From assembly GCA_036937835.1 (NCBI GenBank), contig CM072876.1, positions 10,853,501-10,917,500 of the forward strand: a stretch of 64,000 bases of DNA, in the 5' to 3' direction. Position 1 is the stretch's first letter, and every line of letters begins with the position of its first letter. The position numbers and the translations under genes are program-made. The notes under the pieces are model-generated. The model saw only the letters and a program-made list of their open reading frames with translations, had not been told where the DNA came from and did no database searches. This document shows positions 25,401 to 37,900 of the stretch, piece after piece. Source of the stretch: Pampus argenteus (Eukaryota > Chordata > Actinopteri > Scombriformes > Stromateidae).

Positions 25401-27439
25401 TGTAAATCAGCTGTGATGTGACGGTGAAGAAAGGGAGGTTGGACACACAACTGTGAGGACACCGAGTTGATTTGAGATTTGTATTTTAATACAGTGATAA
25501 CTAAACTTAACTTAAACAAATCTAATGAATGTTGTTGTAAAAGTTTTGATGAACACTGCAATATTTTATACTGCTGGTTAACAAAAGACACAAATCAATA
25601 TCACAATGAAAATGGTATCACAATGAAAGAGTGTAATATTACATTGCTATTCAGGGACACGTTAAGATGTGTGAATATCTTCCACACACTGAAACACTGA
25701 GACTACAAATGTCAGATAAAAGCTTTAAGTTTGACATCAAGCAAAGATACTGTATATCATTTGGTTTTTATTACAGTACACTTTATAGAGTTCACACATC
25801 TTTTTTTTCAGTTTTAGTGAGTGTAGTTCTTGTTATCATGGTTAATCTGTAGTTAGTTGGAGGCAGTCGTCACTGGTTTAACCTACATTCACCTCTCTCC
25901 TCTCGTTCATGTTACAGAAACACCAGGTCATCCGCTATAATCCTGCACACCAGAGATCTCGTTCCCTTGACGTATGCGTGTTCTCCCTGACACAGAATGA
26001 CACATATAAAGAGAGCAATATATTGTGTAAAGAACAGGTAGCCGTCATTTCAGTTTTATTAAAAGATCCAAAATGATTTACCTCAGACAAAAGTCAGGTA
26101 GAAAATAAAATTCAGTAAAAGGATATACTTAAGTTTGTCATAAAAAAAAGATTACTCTTATATTAACAGTATAAACAAGGTCATGATTTTCTACAATATC
26201 AAAATGTTTTTATTTTAAAAAGAAATTTGAGTTTGCCAGCATGACATTCGGATTTGTCCACCATTTTGCGGTTACACAAAGTGTGACGTCTCAAAAAAAA
26301 TGAGTGGACATAAAATGGCGCCAGACTTACGCTGTGTTCGTCAGCGAGAGAGTTTCGCTCTCTAGTTGAGGTCCACTGCGAAGTTGGTCTTTGACTAACC
26401 CCCTGCCACCGCTGTACAGGAGAGACGACCTCCTCTGTCCATCGGATTGAACCTTGTCACCGTCGCTCTCTTCGAGCCTCGTGTATTCAAGTAGAGATGC
26501 AGAGGAAGAAGGAGAACTTGATATTAAAAAAATAAACTCAGGGTTCAGGAAGAGTACATGATGCATAAGTCCATTCATTCAACTCACTCCTCGCTCTGTG
26601 TCTCTTTAGCCTGTCTGGATGGGCCGACCACTTTAAACACCAATCAGGTCTGTCTGGATTTCCACATTCGTCCACTTGTAAACCTTCTCCTCCTAGCTTT
26701 TTATTTTTTACACTGGGAAATATACATCTGAACAATTTTGTGAGTCTCTGGTTAGATTTAAATAGCCTTACATGCTTCAGTCTCTTGGATACAGTGAACT
26801 TGATTGGCCGAGAGTGCGTGCTGGGCATGCCCAATCACAGGACATCACCATGGAGCTTAACAGCCAATGGGAGGAGGAAGATGGTCCCTGTGATTTCATT
26901 GTCACTAAGGGAGGGGGAAAAACATACTGCCAGGACAGTTGGCACTAACATGCTAAGGAGTGAACTCTATTATAGTCAGAGTGTATACGTTTGAGATAAC
27001 CTGTAGAGCCGGATCAAGAGCGTTGCCGAGGAGAGACAAGCACATGGCGGCTCTTAAGATGAAGCTCATCTCACCAGGAGATGCACACAGTCCCATGCAC
27101 ACAAGCTCAGCTCATGGTACACCCACGTCACTGTTAGCAGTGCTGCTCACGTCACAGGAATGAATGGGTTGATTTGTGAGAGACATCCTCCTGCTTGAAG
27201 GTGGTGCGTCTCCTTGGCAACCAGCTCCATCTCTGGTCAGAAGCTTTGACAGCCAGAGAGCACTCAGCTCGCAGGACGGGGGCTTCTCTTACTCTCCCTT
27301 GCCCGCCATTCAGTCTTGGTTTGACCCCCTTCAACGGTGACATCTCTTCTTTTGTCCTTCTGTCTTCTTCCTTTCCTTTAACCCGTGTTTCTGTCCTTCT
27401 CCTTTTTTAAAACCACTTTATCCTGTTACTTATTCAAGG

Positions 27440-27560
27440 GCTGTAATTAATAATCATTTCCATTAGCGATTAAGCTGCCAATTGTTTTCTTGATTTATTA
27501 ATTTATTATTTGTAAGTATAAAATGTCAGAAATTATTGAAACACTTTATAATTTTCATGG
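27440..27560 (+). mobile_element. Interspersed repeat fragment (CGATTA-type family)
   Basis: The order CTGTAATTAATAATCATTTC, CATTAGCGATTAAGCTGCC, then TATAAAATGTCAGAAATTAT resembles a common fish repeat that starts near GCTGCAACTAACGATTAT. A second copy of the family is at about 41840-42085. Confidence 0.45.
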
Positions 27561-28359
27561 TGAGTTTTTTCTATGTTTGGCTAACTATTGATTCCTGTTC
27601 TCCCTCATTGAGTTATATGTCCATAACCCTCGCAATGGGGCAGAATTTATCTCCTCATGCTCTTATTTTGAAATTCTTTTGAGCAGTGACATATAAAACA
27701 AGTACAGTTTGTATGAACCAGAAGATTAATGTTAGAACCTGACAGAAATGGTTTCTGACAGACGTAGTGCTTGTGCTCCGACACATAAAATAAACTTTAT
27801 GTACAATTACACATTCAGTATTTGTACTTAGTCAGAAAATTGAAGATAAATTAAGGTCTTCAAGGAAGTTTGTTATAAGGAGAGCTGTCACAAATGGGAA
27901 GGAAAGAACAGTATGAAGTATAAAAGTATAAACTTTTCTTACTTGACAGGAAACTTTCACTTCCCAGCCAATGCCGGGAAGTGAAAGCTAGAGAGAAATC
28001 TAAAATCACATAATCTTGTATAGTCGGTACATTCTATCCATGCAGTCTTTTTCTTTGAAAACCACACTCTGCTGCTGCTTGTAGGGTCCAAGAGTGAACT
28101 GACGCTGTATATAGACATTCAAATAAAGCCGACACACCGGGCAGACAGTCGCCGTCTTATCACTCATCTCTCTTTGTGTGCATGGAAAATAAAATATCTC
28201 AAATGCTCACTATGACTTCTATGACGCATAGATGAGTTTTTTTAAGAGCCTCACCCAGGCTTTAAGAAGACACACAACACACATATGGGCATACAGACAT
28301 GCAGTACAGCAAGAGAGACATCACAAAATAAAAACGTATAACTCAATAACAAAACAAAA

Positions 28360-28440
28360 AAGTTATCCAGCACCTCTAAAGCTCACTAATTTATTTATCT
28401 CAAATGTTTAAATCAAAAAACCTACAAGTTGTAATTTAAC
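28360..28440 (+). mobile_element. Fragment of the same interspersed repeat
   Basis: CCAGCACCTCTAAAGCTCAC followed by TAATTTATTTATCTCAAATG resembles the middle of the repeat seen at 52850-52900 (CACTGGTACTAATTAACATG). Confidence 0.35.
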
Positions 28441-30955
28441 AATAATAAAAAAGACATTCTTCATCATTTTTATCTTAAAGGCATTCTGTTGAGGAGTAAA
28501 ATTTCATGTAAGTCCATGGAGGTTCTGCCTTTTGTTTCCCTTGAGATTACCATCACCATGACAGAGGCCAGTGAGGCCTATCCATCTCATTTTGTATGCT
28601 AATCAAAATGCAGGCGACTCAGTCAATCTTGATGGAGCTTGTGTCTGTTTCTATGAATAGATATGCGGGTGTGGTGTGCTGACCTGTCTGTGTGATTCAC
28701 CGTGTTCTTCCTCTGGCAGCAACTTTTTCAGCAAGGCCATTTAACCACACACAAACATCCTCAAACACATACCCTCGTGAATGTGATTTTCTTTGTGAAG
28801 CATTGGCAAACGCTGAAATGTTAATGTTCTTCATGAACACACTCTCACTTCATGTGGTTAGGCCTGAAACAAAGAAATGAAAAAAAAAGATTCAGTCTAA
28901 AAAGTGAGCATCAAGGTCAGCGTTCGGCGCTCTCACAATGGGCTTTTTTTCAAAACGTACACAAGGCAGCTGGTGAAGGTCTTCAGTGCCTGCCTCACTC
29001 TTTTTGTGTTATTTTTCAGGCTTTGGTTTGTTCATCTGGGTCACACTCTTGTAAACGTGAGTCTTTTTGCATATGTATGACAATGATTAACCTTCTCCTT
29101 TTACTTGTCTTTTGCTCATTTGTGTTACACAACCAATGGTGCAATCATGCTCTTTTATTAGGAGCAAAGAAATGGGACATGGTATGCTTTTATGAGCATG
29201 ATGATTCATATTTAATAGAAAATGTTTCTGATCTGATGTTCTCATGCTGGTCTTTTGTCACCCATAACTTGATTTGATGGAAGAAGCACCATATTCAGTT
29301 TAATTACCTTAAACTAAGATTAGCTTTGCCATTTTCTAGTTTTATAGATGTACTAGATCTAGGTATGTATTTGTTAAGGTACCCTATAGACAACTATAGA
29401 CATCTGTTTTTTCTCTTATAGGCATTTTAGGAGTAACACGTTCCTCGGATAAACAAGAGAAGCACGTGTTAAGATTACACAATGTTCTGGAAATGGCTCG
29501 TTGCCGCTGCTATCGTGGAATGTTGTGTAGAAGTATTAACTACATAACTGCCAAGTGCCCCGAGGGCAAGTAATGAAACGAAATGTTAATACACAGGTTT
29601 GACAAAAGCATTAATCTGCTTTTCACACTCGACAAAACATCCCCTTTGACTCCTGCTGCTGAAATCACAGCACTATATTAACTGCAACACACACTCTATA
29701 TATCGTTATCATTGGGAAGATCTTCTTGTCCTGCCGTCACCCCTCCCCCAGACCTGATCTTTTTTGTTCCAGGATCATCCATCCCTCTTGGGTGATATCT
29801 TCCAGTAACAGACAACACTGGCCTTCCCCTAGCATCACAATAAGACTCTCTGTCTTCGCTTTATCTTTGTGTCTCTTGCTGTATTTCTCTCTCTTTTTAA
29901 AAATCTCGTCATGATCTTTTGTGTGAGTAATGGTGATAGACCTTTCTGTGTCTGCACCATAGACTGTCACTCACGTGGATCTTTCATACACATTGTACAT
30001 TCAAACGCAAAACAAAAACACTCTCAGGATCAAACTTTTAATCACCCAATTTCATAAATATAAAAAAATTTACATACTCAAACAAACAACAAAGCATGGA
30101 TGTGTTCCCTGTCTGACTTTGCTTTGCTCTCATGCTAAACAAAGTCAGAAACCAAAGCCACAAATTTTACTGTCCATGAACACGCACACAAACATGTAAA
30201 CACACAGATGTAGACATCAGACCAGGATACAAACTCATAAACACATATGTAACACACATGAGAAAGAGGCCGTTAAGAGAGATGAGAGGGTGGGGGAATT
30301 TTTTTTCCCCCTGTCACACAGGCATAAATATGTAAACACATGTGGATACTGACACATGTTCACGCTGTCACACATGTGACGAGGGCAAAGAGACAGAGGG
30401 TTGTAAGGTGGACATTAAAAAAAAAAGACACATGATTCAAATTAAAGCAATTTCTCAAACCGTCATTACCTCCTTCCACACATCTGACCAGACTGATTAG
30501 AGCCAGGCAGCATCTGGTCTGTAAAGCAGTGTTCTGGTCACGTGTGGTATGTTAGCATTAACCATGTTGGTGTGTTAATGTCAGATCCAGGGAGAAATAG
30601 CAGGATATTGCTTCTTGAACCATTAGGACATTTATATAAACTTTTGGGAAATAAATTCCAGATAAGTGTGTGTGTGAAGTGTCTTCTATGTTAGATTTCT
30701 GTCAGATTGGATGTTGACTTCACCTCCTTGTAGGCTCATTCTTTATGGTAGTTTAGATCCTCTTTGTCTTACCAGCCAACACACCATCACGACCATTACT
30801 TAACGAGTGGAGAAAACCGGGGATGGACGAAGGGGAGGGAGGGGAAGATGGAGAAAGGGAGTAATGAACCTATGTATGTGCTTTCCCTGGTGGTTTCAAT
30901 GGTAAGTGCAGGCCATAATTCACTCCAACGCACATGCACACAGGCACAAATGAAT

Positions 30956-30956
<1 letters not shown>

Positions 30957-30987
<31 letters not shown>
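30957..30987 (+). repeat. CA array
   Basis: About 15 units in the armc2-foxo3 intergenic region. Confidence 0.85.
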
Positions 30988-30992
<5 letters not shown>

Positions 30993-31640
30993 CGCCTACA
31001 GCAATGCTTTTGACTCTCTCTTTGTGTCTTTGTGTGCCAGTGCAGAGAAGATATATGGATATGTGGAACACAGTGACCTTGACATTTGTGTGTGTGTATG
31101 TGTATGTGTGTGTCTGTGTTTGTGATTGGCGTGAGTGTGGATGTGGGGGTCTATACTGCCCAATAGCACTATATTTAAATATTTGCCATTTTGCATATCA
31201 TAAGAGAAGATCAAACAGTCTTTTTGTTAAAGTTTTTTTTTTTTTCAGAATGTGAATGTCTTTTGGCCTGATTTTAAACATAAAACCCCTGATATACCAA
31301 TAAAACAATAAACCAATGATGTTAAATCCAGTTCATTTTAGTGTTGCAAAAATGAAATCTATGTGTATGTTTGTTTTTTTTATTTCTTATTTTGGTGACT
31401 TCAAGTGGTGTCCACCACCACATGAACACTAATCATTTCTCTATAGATCTATATCCTGTCTATGGATTGCAGTAAGTCATGGAGCTCATGAGGCAACCCT
31501 GTCTCCTAAATATTACATTCAGATATTAGAAAGTTAATGTTGGATTATGTTTTTATCATTAGTTTAATAAGGAAACGTTTTTTAATATCAAAAATATATA
31601 TTGTCAACATATTTCATTTGTTTTCCTACAAAATTAGCCT

Positions 31641-31675
31641 GTGGCGACTAAAGCATGATTAAATGCTTTAGTCCA
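31641..31675. repeat. Short hairpin with 2-nt bulge
   Basis: GTGG-CG-ACTAAAGCAT pairs with ATGCTTTAGTCCAC across a short loop, giving 14 paired bases and a two-base bulge. Confidence 0.6.
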
Positions 31676-34001
31676 CTGATTTGTACACTGACCATCCAAT
31701 GTCTGACAGAGTGTAGCAAAAAATAGAAAATAAAAGTATTCTTACCTCACATAAACCTGGCAGCAATTATGTAAATTATTATATAATATGATTGAGAAAC
31801 AATGAGTTAAATTGCTACCATACACTCACTGGATGAACATGGGTTAGTTATTTATCTAGAGTAATCAATACCAACTCTGTAAGATAACACCTTTCCATGT
31901 AGGTCATTGGTAATTGATGCAAAACATGTTCACACACACACACACACACACTTACAGTATGACTCACTGACATTTCGACTGTCTTCGTTTTCCAGGGCTG
32001 AGATGGAGACTCTTCAATTCACCCATAAAGAGACTATTCACAAAAAGGCAGCATAGTAGAGCACGGTATAGTATATTGTGCCCTATGACCCAGTGCACAC
32101 ACACGTAATGCACTCACATGCAGCCACATGCTACAGTGGGAGGTAATGCTCTCAACCCAGAGGGTGCTGGGGGAAGGGTACGTGATGGGGGTTAGTGGGC
32201 TTATACAGCAACAGGGCTGAGAAAAAGCTTAGCATGATGCCCTCTCACATGGGGAAATAACACAGCCTAGGTGTGTGTGTGTAGTTCTTTGTGTGTGTGT
32301 GAGCGTAAATAAGAGATGAATTCTTTATCTACTGCCTGATAAAAAGGAGATGAGGGTTGGACAGCCAGCTTTTCTGTTTCCTGCATTATTATTCCGCCTC
32401 ATCTCCATCCCAGCATACAGCCCAGCATCATCCCCTCTGTTTCTCTGTGTGCGCGGCTGTTTTCTGAAGCAAAGTAGGCTTGACAGCGGAGAGAAAATAT
32501 AGTGAGAACGATATAGGAAAGAGGTGTGAGAAAGAATGAAGAGAAGGCGAGAATAAAAGAGAGCAGGGAAGGGGAGCAGAGCTGACAAAATGACTGTAAA
32601 GAAAAATAGATTTTTAACAAGGTTTCATTGTGTAATATGTACTCTTTTGTTTTGCATTTTCTCATATGATGACATAAGGCAAAAGATGCAACCATCTATA
32701 GGGCTGTAACCTTCTTTTCTTCCATCTGCATCCTGCAGAGAGGATTTTTTTTTTATCCCCTTCACCTTCAAACATCAGGATCTTTAATGTGTGAAGGAGG
32801 TGTGAAACTAGAGCTCAAGGAAAGAGATTCAACAAATGAAACATGAGAAATACATTTTGTTGAATTATAAAATAACACACATCGTCTACTTGGCCCTGAA
32901 GAAGCTTTTCTATACTAATTACACACTGAAACAAAACACCCATGCCATTTCCTTTATGAAAACAACCAAAACTCACGTTGGAAAGATGTTTTAGTCATAT
33001 TAGGACTTTCACCTCCAAAAGGTGATAATAAGTAATAGGTAAGGTAATAACACATAACATTTTTTGTCAGTATTCCAGTGTTTGTATTTGGATGATGGTA
33101 ACAAACCCTTTATAGTATCTGCTAGTAATACCATAACATAATAAAACCTTGTACTTTGGAGAAGACAAAATGCCTAAAATTAAAATGTACTCAGGGTCTG
33201 CCAATTAGCTGAAAAAAAGGCAGATGGCCTTACTAGAATGAGTGTTGACCTCCTCCAGGACTTATGGTGTTTGTATGGATCCTTTATAGCTCATACTTAC
33301 TCATATGGCACTTTTATTATTGTAGATATTATCATTTTAAGCCATACAAATGCCACCTCTGGCTCCCCCCCCCCTCTCTCTTTATTTATCTAACCAATCT
33401 AACCATTTCTCACTTCCTCTCCTATCTCTATTCCTGTCATTTCATTGCATCTCACCTCTGCCTATCACTTTTCACACCATTACTGTGCCTCACATCCTCA
33501 CACATTGGTACTTGTGATGTGCCCATTTGGATGCGTGTGCTGTAAATTTCCAAGGAAAATGAAGAAAGGGAATTAAAAAAGGCCTGAGATTATATAGATA
33601 TTTTTTTCATAATGTGTCAATCACTGATTAGGATTATTATTTTCATCTGTTGGTGGTGCATGTCTGTTGTGTATGAATGTGTAATTACAACAAGGATCTG
33701 TGTGCAGTGTGAAAGCAATCTGAGTGTGAGTCTGAGCTATAATCTGCCTTGATGACGCTGATCACAGCCTGTGAATGGAGGTGCTGCAGGACAATGCTCA
33801 ACCACTCTGTGCCAGTGTGCCATTACAGAGATGACATCATTCCACTGCAGCACTTAACGCGCGCATGCACACCACTCACACAGACACATAGACACACACA
33901 CACACACAAGTATCATTTACAACTGCTCAGTTCTCAGGTCTCCCTCCCGTCATGGATCCGTCCTTGTGCATCCAGCAGCAATTAGCATGTGTGTTAGTGC
34001 A

Positions 34002-34037
<36 letters not shown>

Positions 34038-34589
34038 GCAGGAGTTCAGATAAGATACAGTGATCAGGCGAGAGGTGAGCTATCGAGATTAAGAGAAGAC
34101 CCACTACATCCATCAACCAGGCTGTGTCAATGCTGGGGGATGAAAAGCCCACTAATGGTCATATCTCAACAGATCCATCACATTTCCATCTTGTTTACAC
34201 TTTGAACCCCGTACCACACAGTGATGACTCACTTCTCATTAGCCGGTCCGTCTGTGTGTGTGCGGCATCGTGTGTCTGTGTCTCAGTTTGTGTATGTGTG
34301 TGTAGAGAAGAGATAGGGATCAAGCAATAGATAGACAGATGCAGAAGATAGTGGAAAAGTACAACAGTACTGTGTGAGTACACACATCCTGCATGTCACC
34401 TATTGCTCTGTATTCACCTTGTTTTATCTTCATGTCAGGACCAACATGTCATTGTGACTAATGGCACTTGGAGCCAGAAGACACATTGACTTCTTATGCT
34501 GCAGTCTGGCCAGGCAGTAGTCTGCATGACATGTTCACATTACAAAGTATTAATGCTTAAGCCTTTATTATGGTTTAAACAGAGAACAG

Positions 34590-34910
34590 AGTTTGTTCGA
34601 TATGCTGTCTGACCACATCAAACAGTGACGTTGGTCATAACTATTATACAGGTCTAAACTCAAAGGTGGGGCGAGAAGCTGTCTGTCACAGAGCAAACTA
34701 GGATTATATATAAATGATGTATAGATTATAAGAGAATGTAGTCATAGGTCATGAGGTATAAAAGAGGTCTCAGATGACGTTTGTGTATTCTATTTTACTA
34801 TATGTATGAGTGTTAGCGTCGACCTTAGTGGATAATAAAGCTGTGTTTTATTCTGTGATGAAGCTGTAAAATTGTTGTGTTTTGATCTGTTGACAACGAC
34901 GCGCAGAGGG
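34590..34910 (+). mobile_element. Possible solo LTR
   Basis: A TATA box (TATAAAAG, 34757-34764) is followed 70 bases later by a poly(A) signal (AATAAA, 34834-34839) in the spacing of U3-R-U5, then a GT-rich stretch and a CpG-bearing end. No gag or pol frame and no clear target-site duplication or TG...CA ends could be fixed. It could equally be a small transcription unit. Confidence 0.25.
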
Positions 34911-37900
34911 GTGCACACATTCAGACACTCATGATTTGTGTTGTCTATTACATTGTGAAGGAAATACATTGATAATCAAAGTTTTACACACAATGTACAT
35001 TCAGTATAAACATTTTGCCACATGATGTTTTCTAGGCGGCACTAATTTTCTTTCTAAAAAATATTTGAAACATAATTCCTAGGAGACAGGGTTTGCAATG
35101 CCACATGATGTTGTCAGATCAGCCGCTCCTGTTGTTTTCTATGTAAACCCCACACACCAGCAGTGTGAGTGTTTTAGAAAAGCACCACTTTTTTTCAATA
35201 TCAGTCCCTCCATGCACAATTCTCAACTACCTAGCTTCACTTTTTCTCGTCACATGACGGTAAATAAATAAATATCTTAGATTTGTTCAGTGATATCAAA
35301 TATCTAACTGTCCAGCTACATTAATGAAAAATAGAAAATGTCAATTCAGTTTGTTAATTATCTTAGAGATTGCCTCTTCAGGTGAGAAATCCAATTAAAA
35401 TTACACAAAGAATACTTTGTGTTGCTGCATCATATGCACATATGTGTGTGGCGTGCTTACAGAATTACTGCACATGCTGCATATTATGAACAACAAACAT
35501 ACACAAGGACACATGTTTGCTTGGACAGATTCAAATGTGACTAAAGGGATGCACCTAAAGGAACACTCCTGTTCAGGTAGAATTACATCCTAATCAACCA
35601 GAGAGTTGCTTAACTACACCACCCGTTTCTCAGGAGCCCACATGGAAACACACCAATGTACCTACACCAACATATTACTGTAGGTGAGCTGACACCCTTT
35701 TTTAAAATGAATAAAGCAAAAAGACATGGCTGTTAGTTTCAGTCAGTCTGTATGGTGTTGGTGATATACTGCACAAAGTAAACCACAAACAAGACGCACA
35801 TATGCACACACGCTCTCAAACAGTACATTAGTGCATACTTTACGCCCAGTCATTCCTTCACATGATGAGCAATGCTCAGTTGAATCATCCATGTGTTGAT
35901 TTCTGGTGCCATACTGTGAGCTCTGAGCACACAGGTTAATTGCTTCCTGTATTAAAACAAAGATGACATTTACAAAATTGGAGCCCACTGACATGGAACA
36001 AGGCAGACGGAAAAAAAAACAACAACACAAAAATGTGGGTGGAAATGAAGACGGCTGGCAAACAAAAAGACAAAGTCGGTTAGTTATGACACGACATGAA
36101 ACCAGCCATCGAGACAACCCACAGAAAAAAAGGATTATTCTGCTATATATACAATGACATGAGCATATAGACTTAGAAAACTCTAACTCATTTTAATTAC
36201 CTATATTAAATGGAAACCCGCACTGATGGTTTTAAAGTTTTTTTTTGTCATTGAAAATCTAAAAATAAAACCCATCATCATGCAAGAATAGGGATGTTGC
36301 ACATATTTGAGCTCAAAATAACACAATCTTGAATCTGAATATCACTGACCTGAACTGAAAAGCAGACACACGCAGAAAGAGTTTTCAGCCATTCAGTAAC
36401 CTCAGAGACTGGTGTGTCTGGTGTGACTGCAGCCAGACCAGGCTTGAAGTCAGTCAGGTGACCAGTTGACTGGGAACTGCTATTGAAATGTGGGTTTGGT
36501 CTTTGTGGCGAGCCTGCCCTCTCAGCCATGCTGCATGTTTGAGTATTTTGGAGTTTGCTTTCATCCCTTCTTAAATGTCTTTTCTTCAAGAAGGTTTGCT
36601 GGAAGACACCAAGCAAACAGAAAAAAAGTCTTTGTTTGTTTGAGGTTGTTTCTTTTGTGTGTTTGACTATATATTGAAGGGCTACATTGGTAGACCCAAA
36701 GTACCTGATGCGTATCTTGGGTTTGGCAACAATGACTGGTGTGGTTATGAATGTATCATACTGTGTATGACAACATAGCTTGGGTTTCGCATATCATTCA
36801 GACTGGTTTTTGACTCTGACTCAGGTATACTTCAAGACTATAATTCTATGTTCATACTATAATGTTGTCGGTTGTGAATGTTTTACTTTAATATTAACTT
36901 TTAGAATGTTTCTTTCTAATTGTAGAACCTAAACTTATCTTTAGTTTGTTGAAGTCCACCAGCAAGTCACAGAAACCAAAACTGAAGACATGACTTCACT
37001 TTTCCAAGAAGGAACTACGTCACAGCTCACAAGAATCTGGAAGTAATAAAGCACTCATCAAGTTTATGCAGATTTAGTACAGTTGAAATTACAAACAAAA
37101 AGAAAATCTCCATCATTATTGTTGAGAATAATGAGACAAATTTTAATCGGCAAGCAGTGTGTCCACTGGTCACTTGGTTCAGCTGTAATGTAATCCATCT
37201 CAGCTCGATGCTTTCTACGTGTTCTAGTGTGATAATAATGATCAGGGTTGGCAGCTTCTTGTCCCTGTACAGGTCACATAGCAGGAAGAGATGTTAGAAA
37301 CCTTTGGAAGATGTACATCCTGTCAAAACACTGTCGTGACTGACAACTGGATCTTATGATGATCCATCAATTGAACATAATTGAGAAACATTCTTTTCAT
37401 CTTCATTGCTGTGATCACTAGATTTTCTCTGAAAACATATGAATGTTCCTCTAAATGCTGCTGTCAGAGTATTAATTAAAACCTCGTGTTTCCATGAACA
37501 AGGCTCTTAAACGTACAAGTTCATCTGCAATCATCTTTTTTATGATAACCAGCTTGCCCTCTGGCAGTAGGGGAAAGTGACCCATTGGCCATCCTGAGAG
37601 TGAACACAGTGAATGAGAGGAAGGCAAAAAAAAAAAAGAAAAAGAAAAGGAAAAAAAGGAATAAGTTGAATGTCAGCAGCCCAGTCAGGGTCTGTGTTAA
37701 TATATGGTGTAGAAGCCTGGGGGAGATTTCAGACATGCAAGTGAAGGCTTCCTAGTGAAACTTGACAAGCCCCCTCTCTGACTGTTCCCCCTCTCCCCTT
37801 TTCTTTATGTTTCGCAACAACCGAGGAAAAGTACCAAGCCCAGCGTACGTTACCAGAGGGTTTCTGTATGTCTGCTCTCATTTAATGCAGCCTTACACAA

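Noticed and set aside
26327..26834. Overlapping minus-strand frames of 83 and 98 codons
   Set aside because: No recognisable domain; one is Ser-rich low complexity. Only the splice donor and promoter-like motifs there are worth noting.
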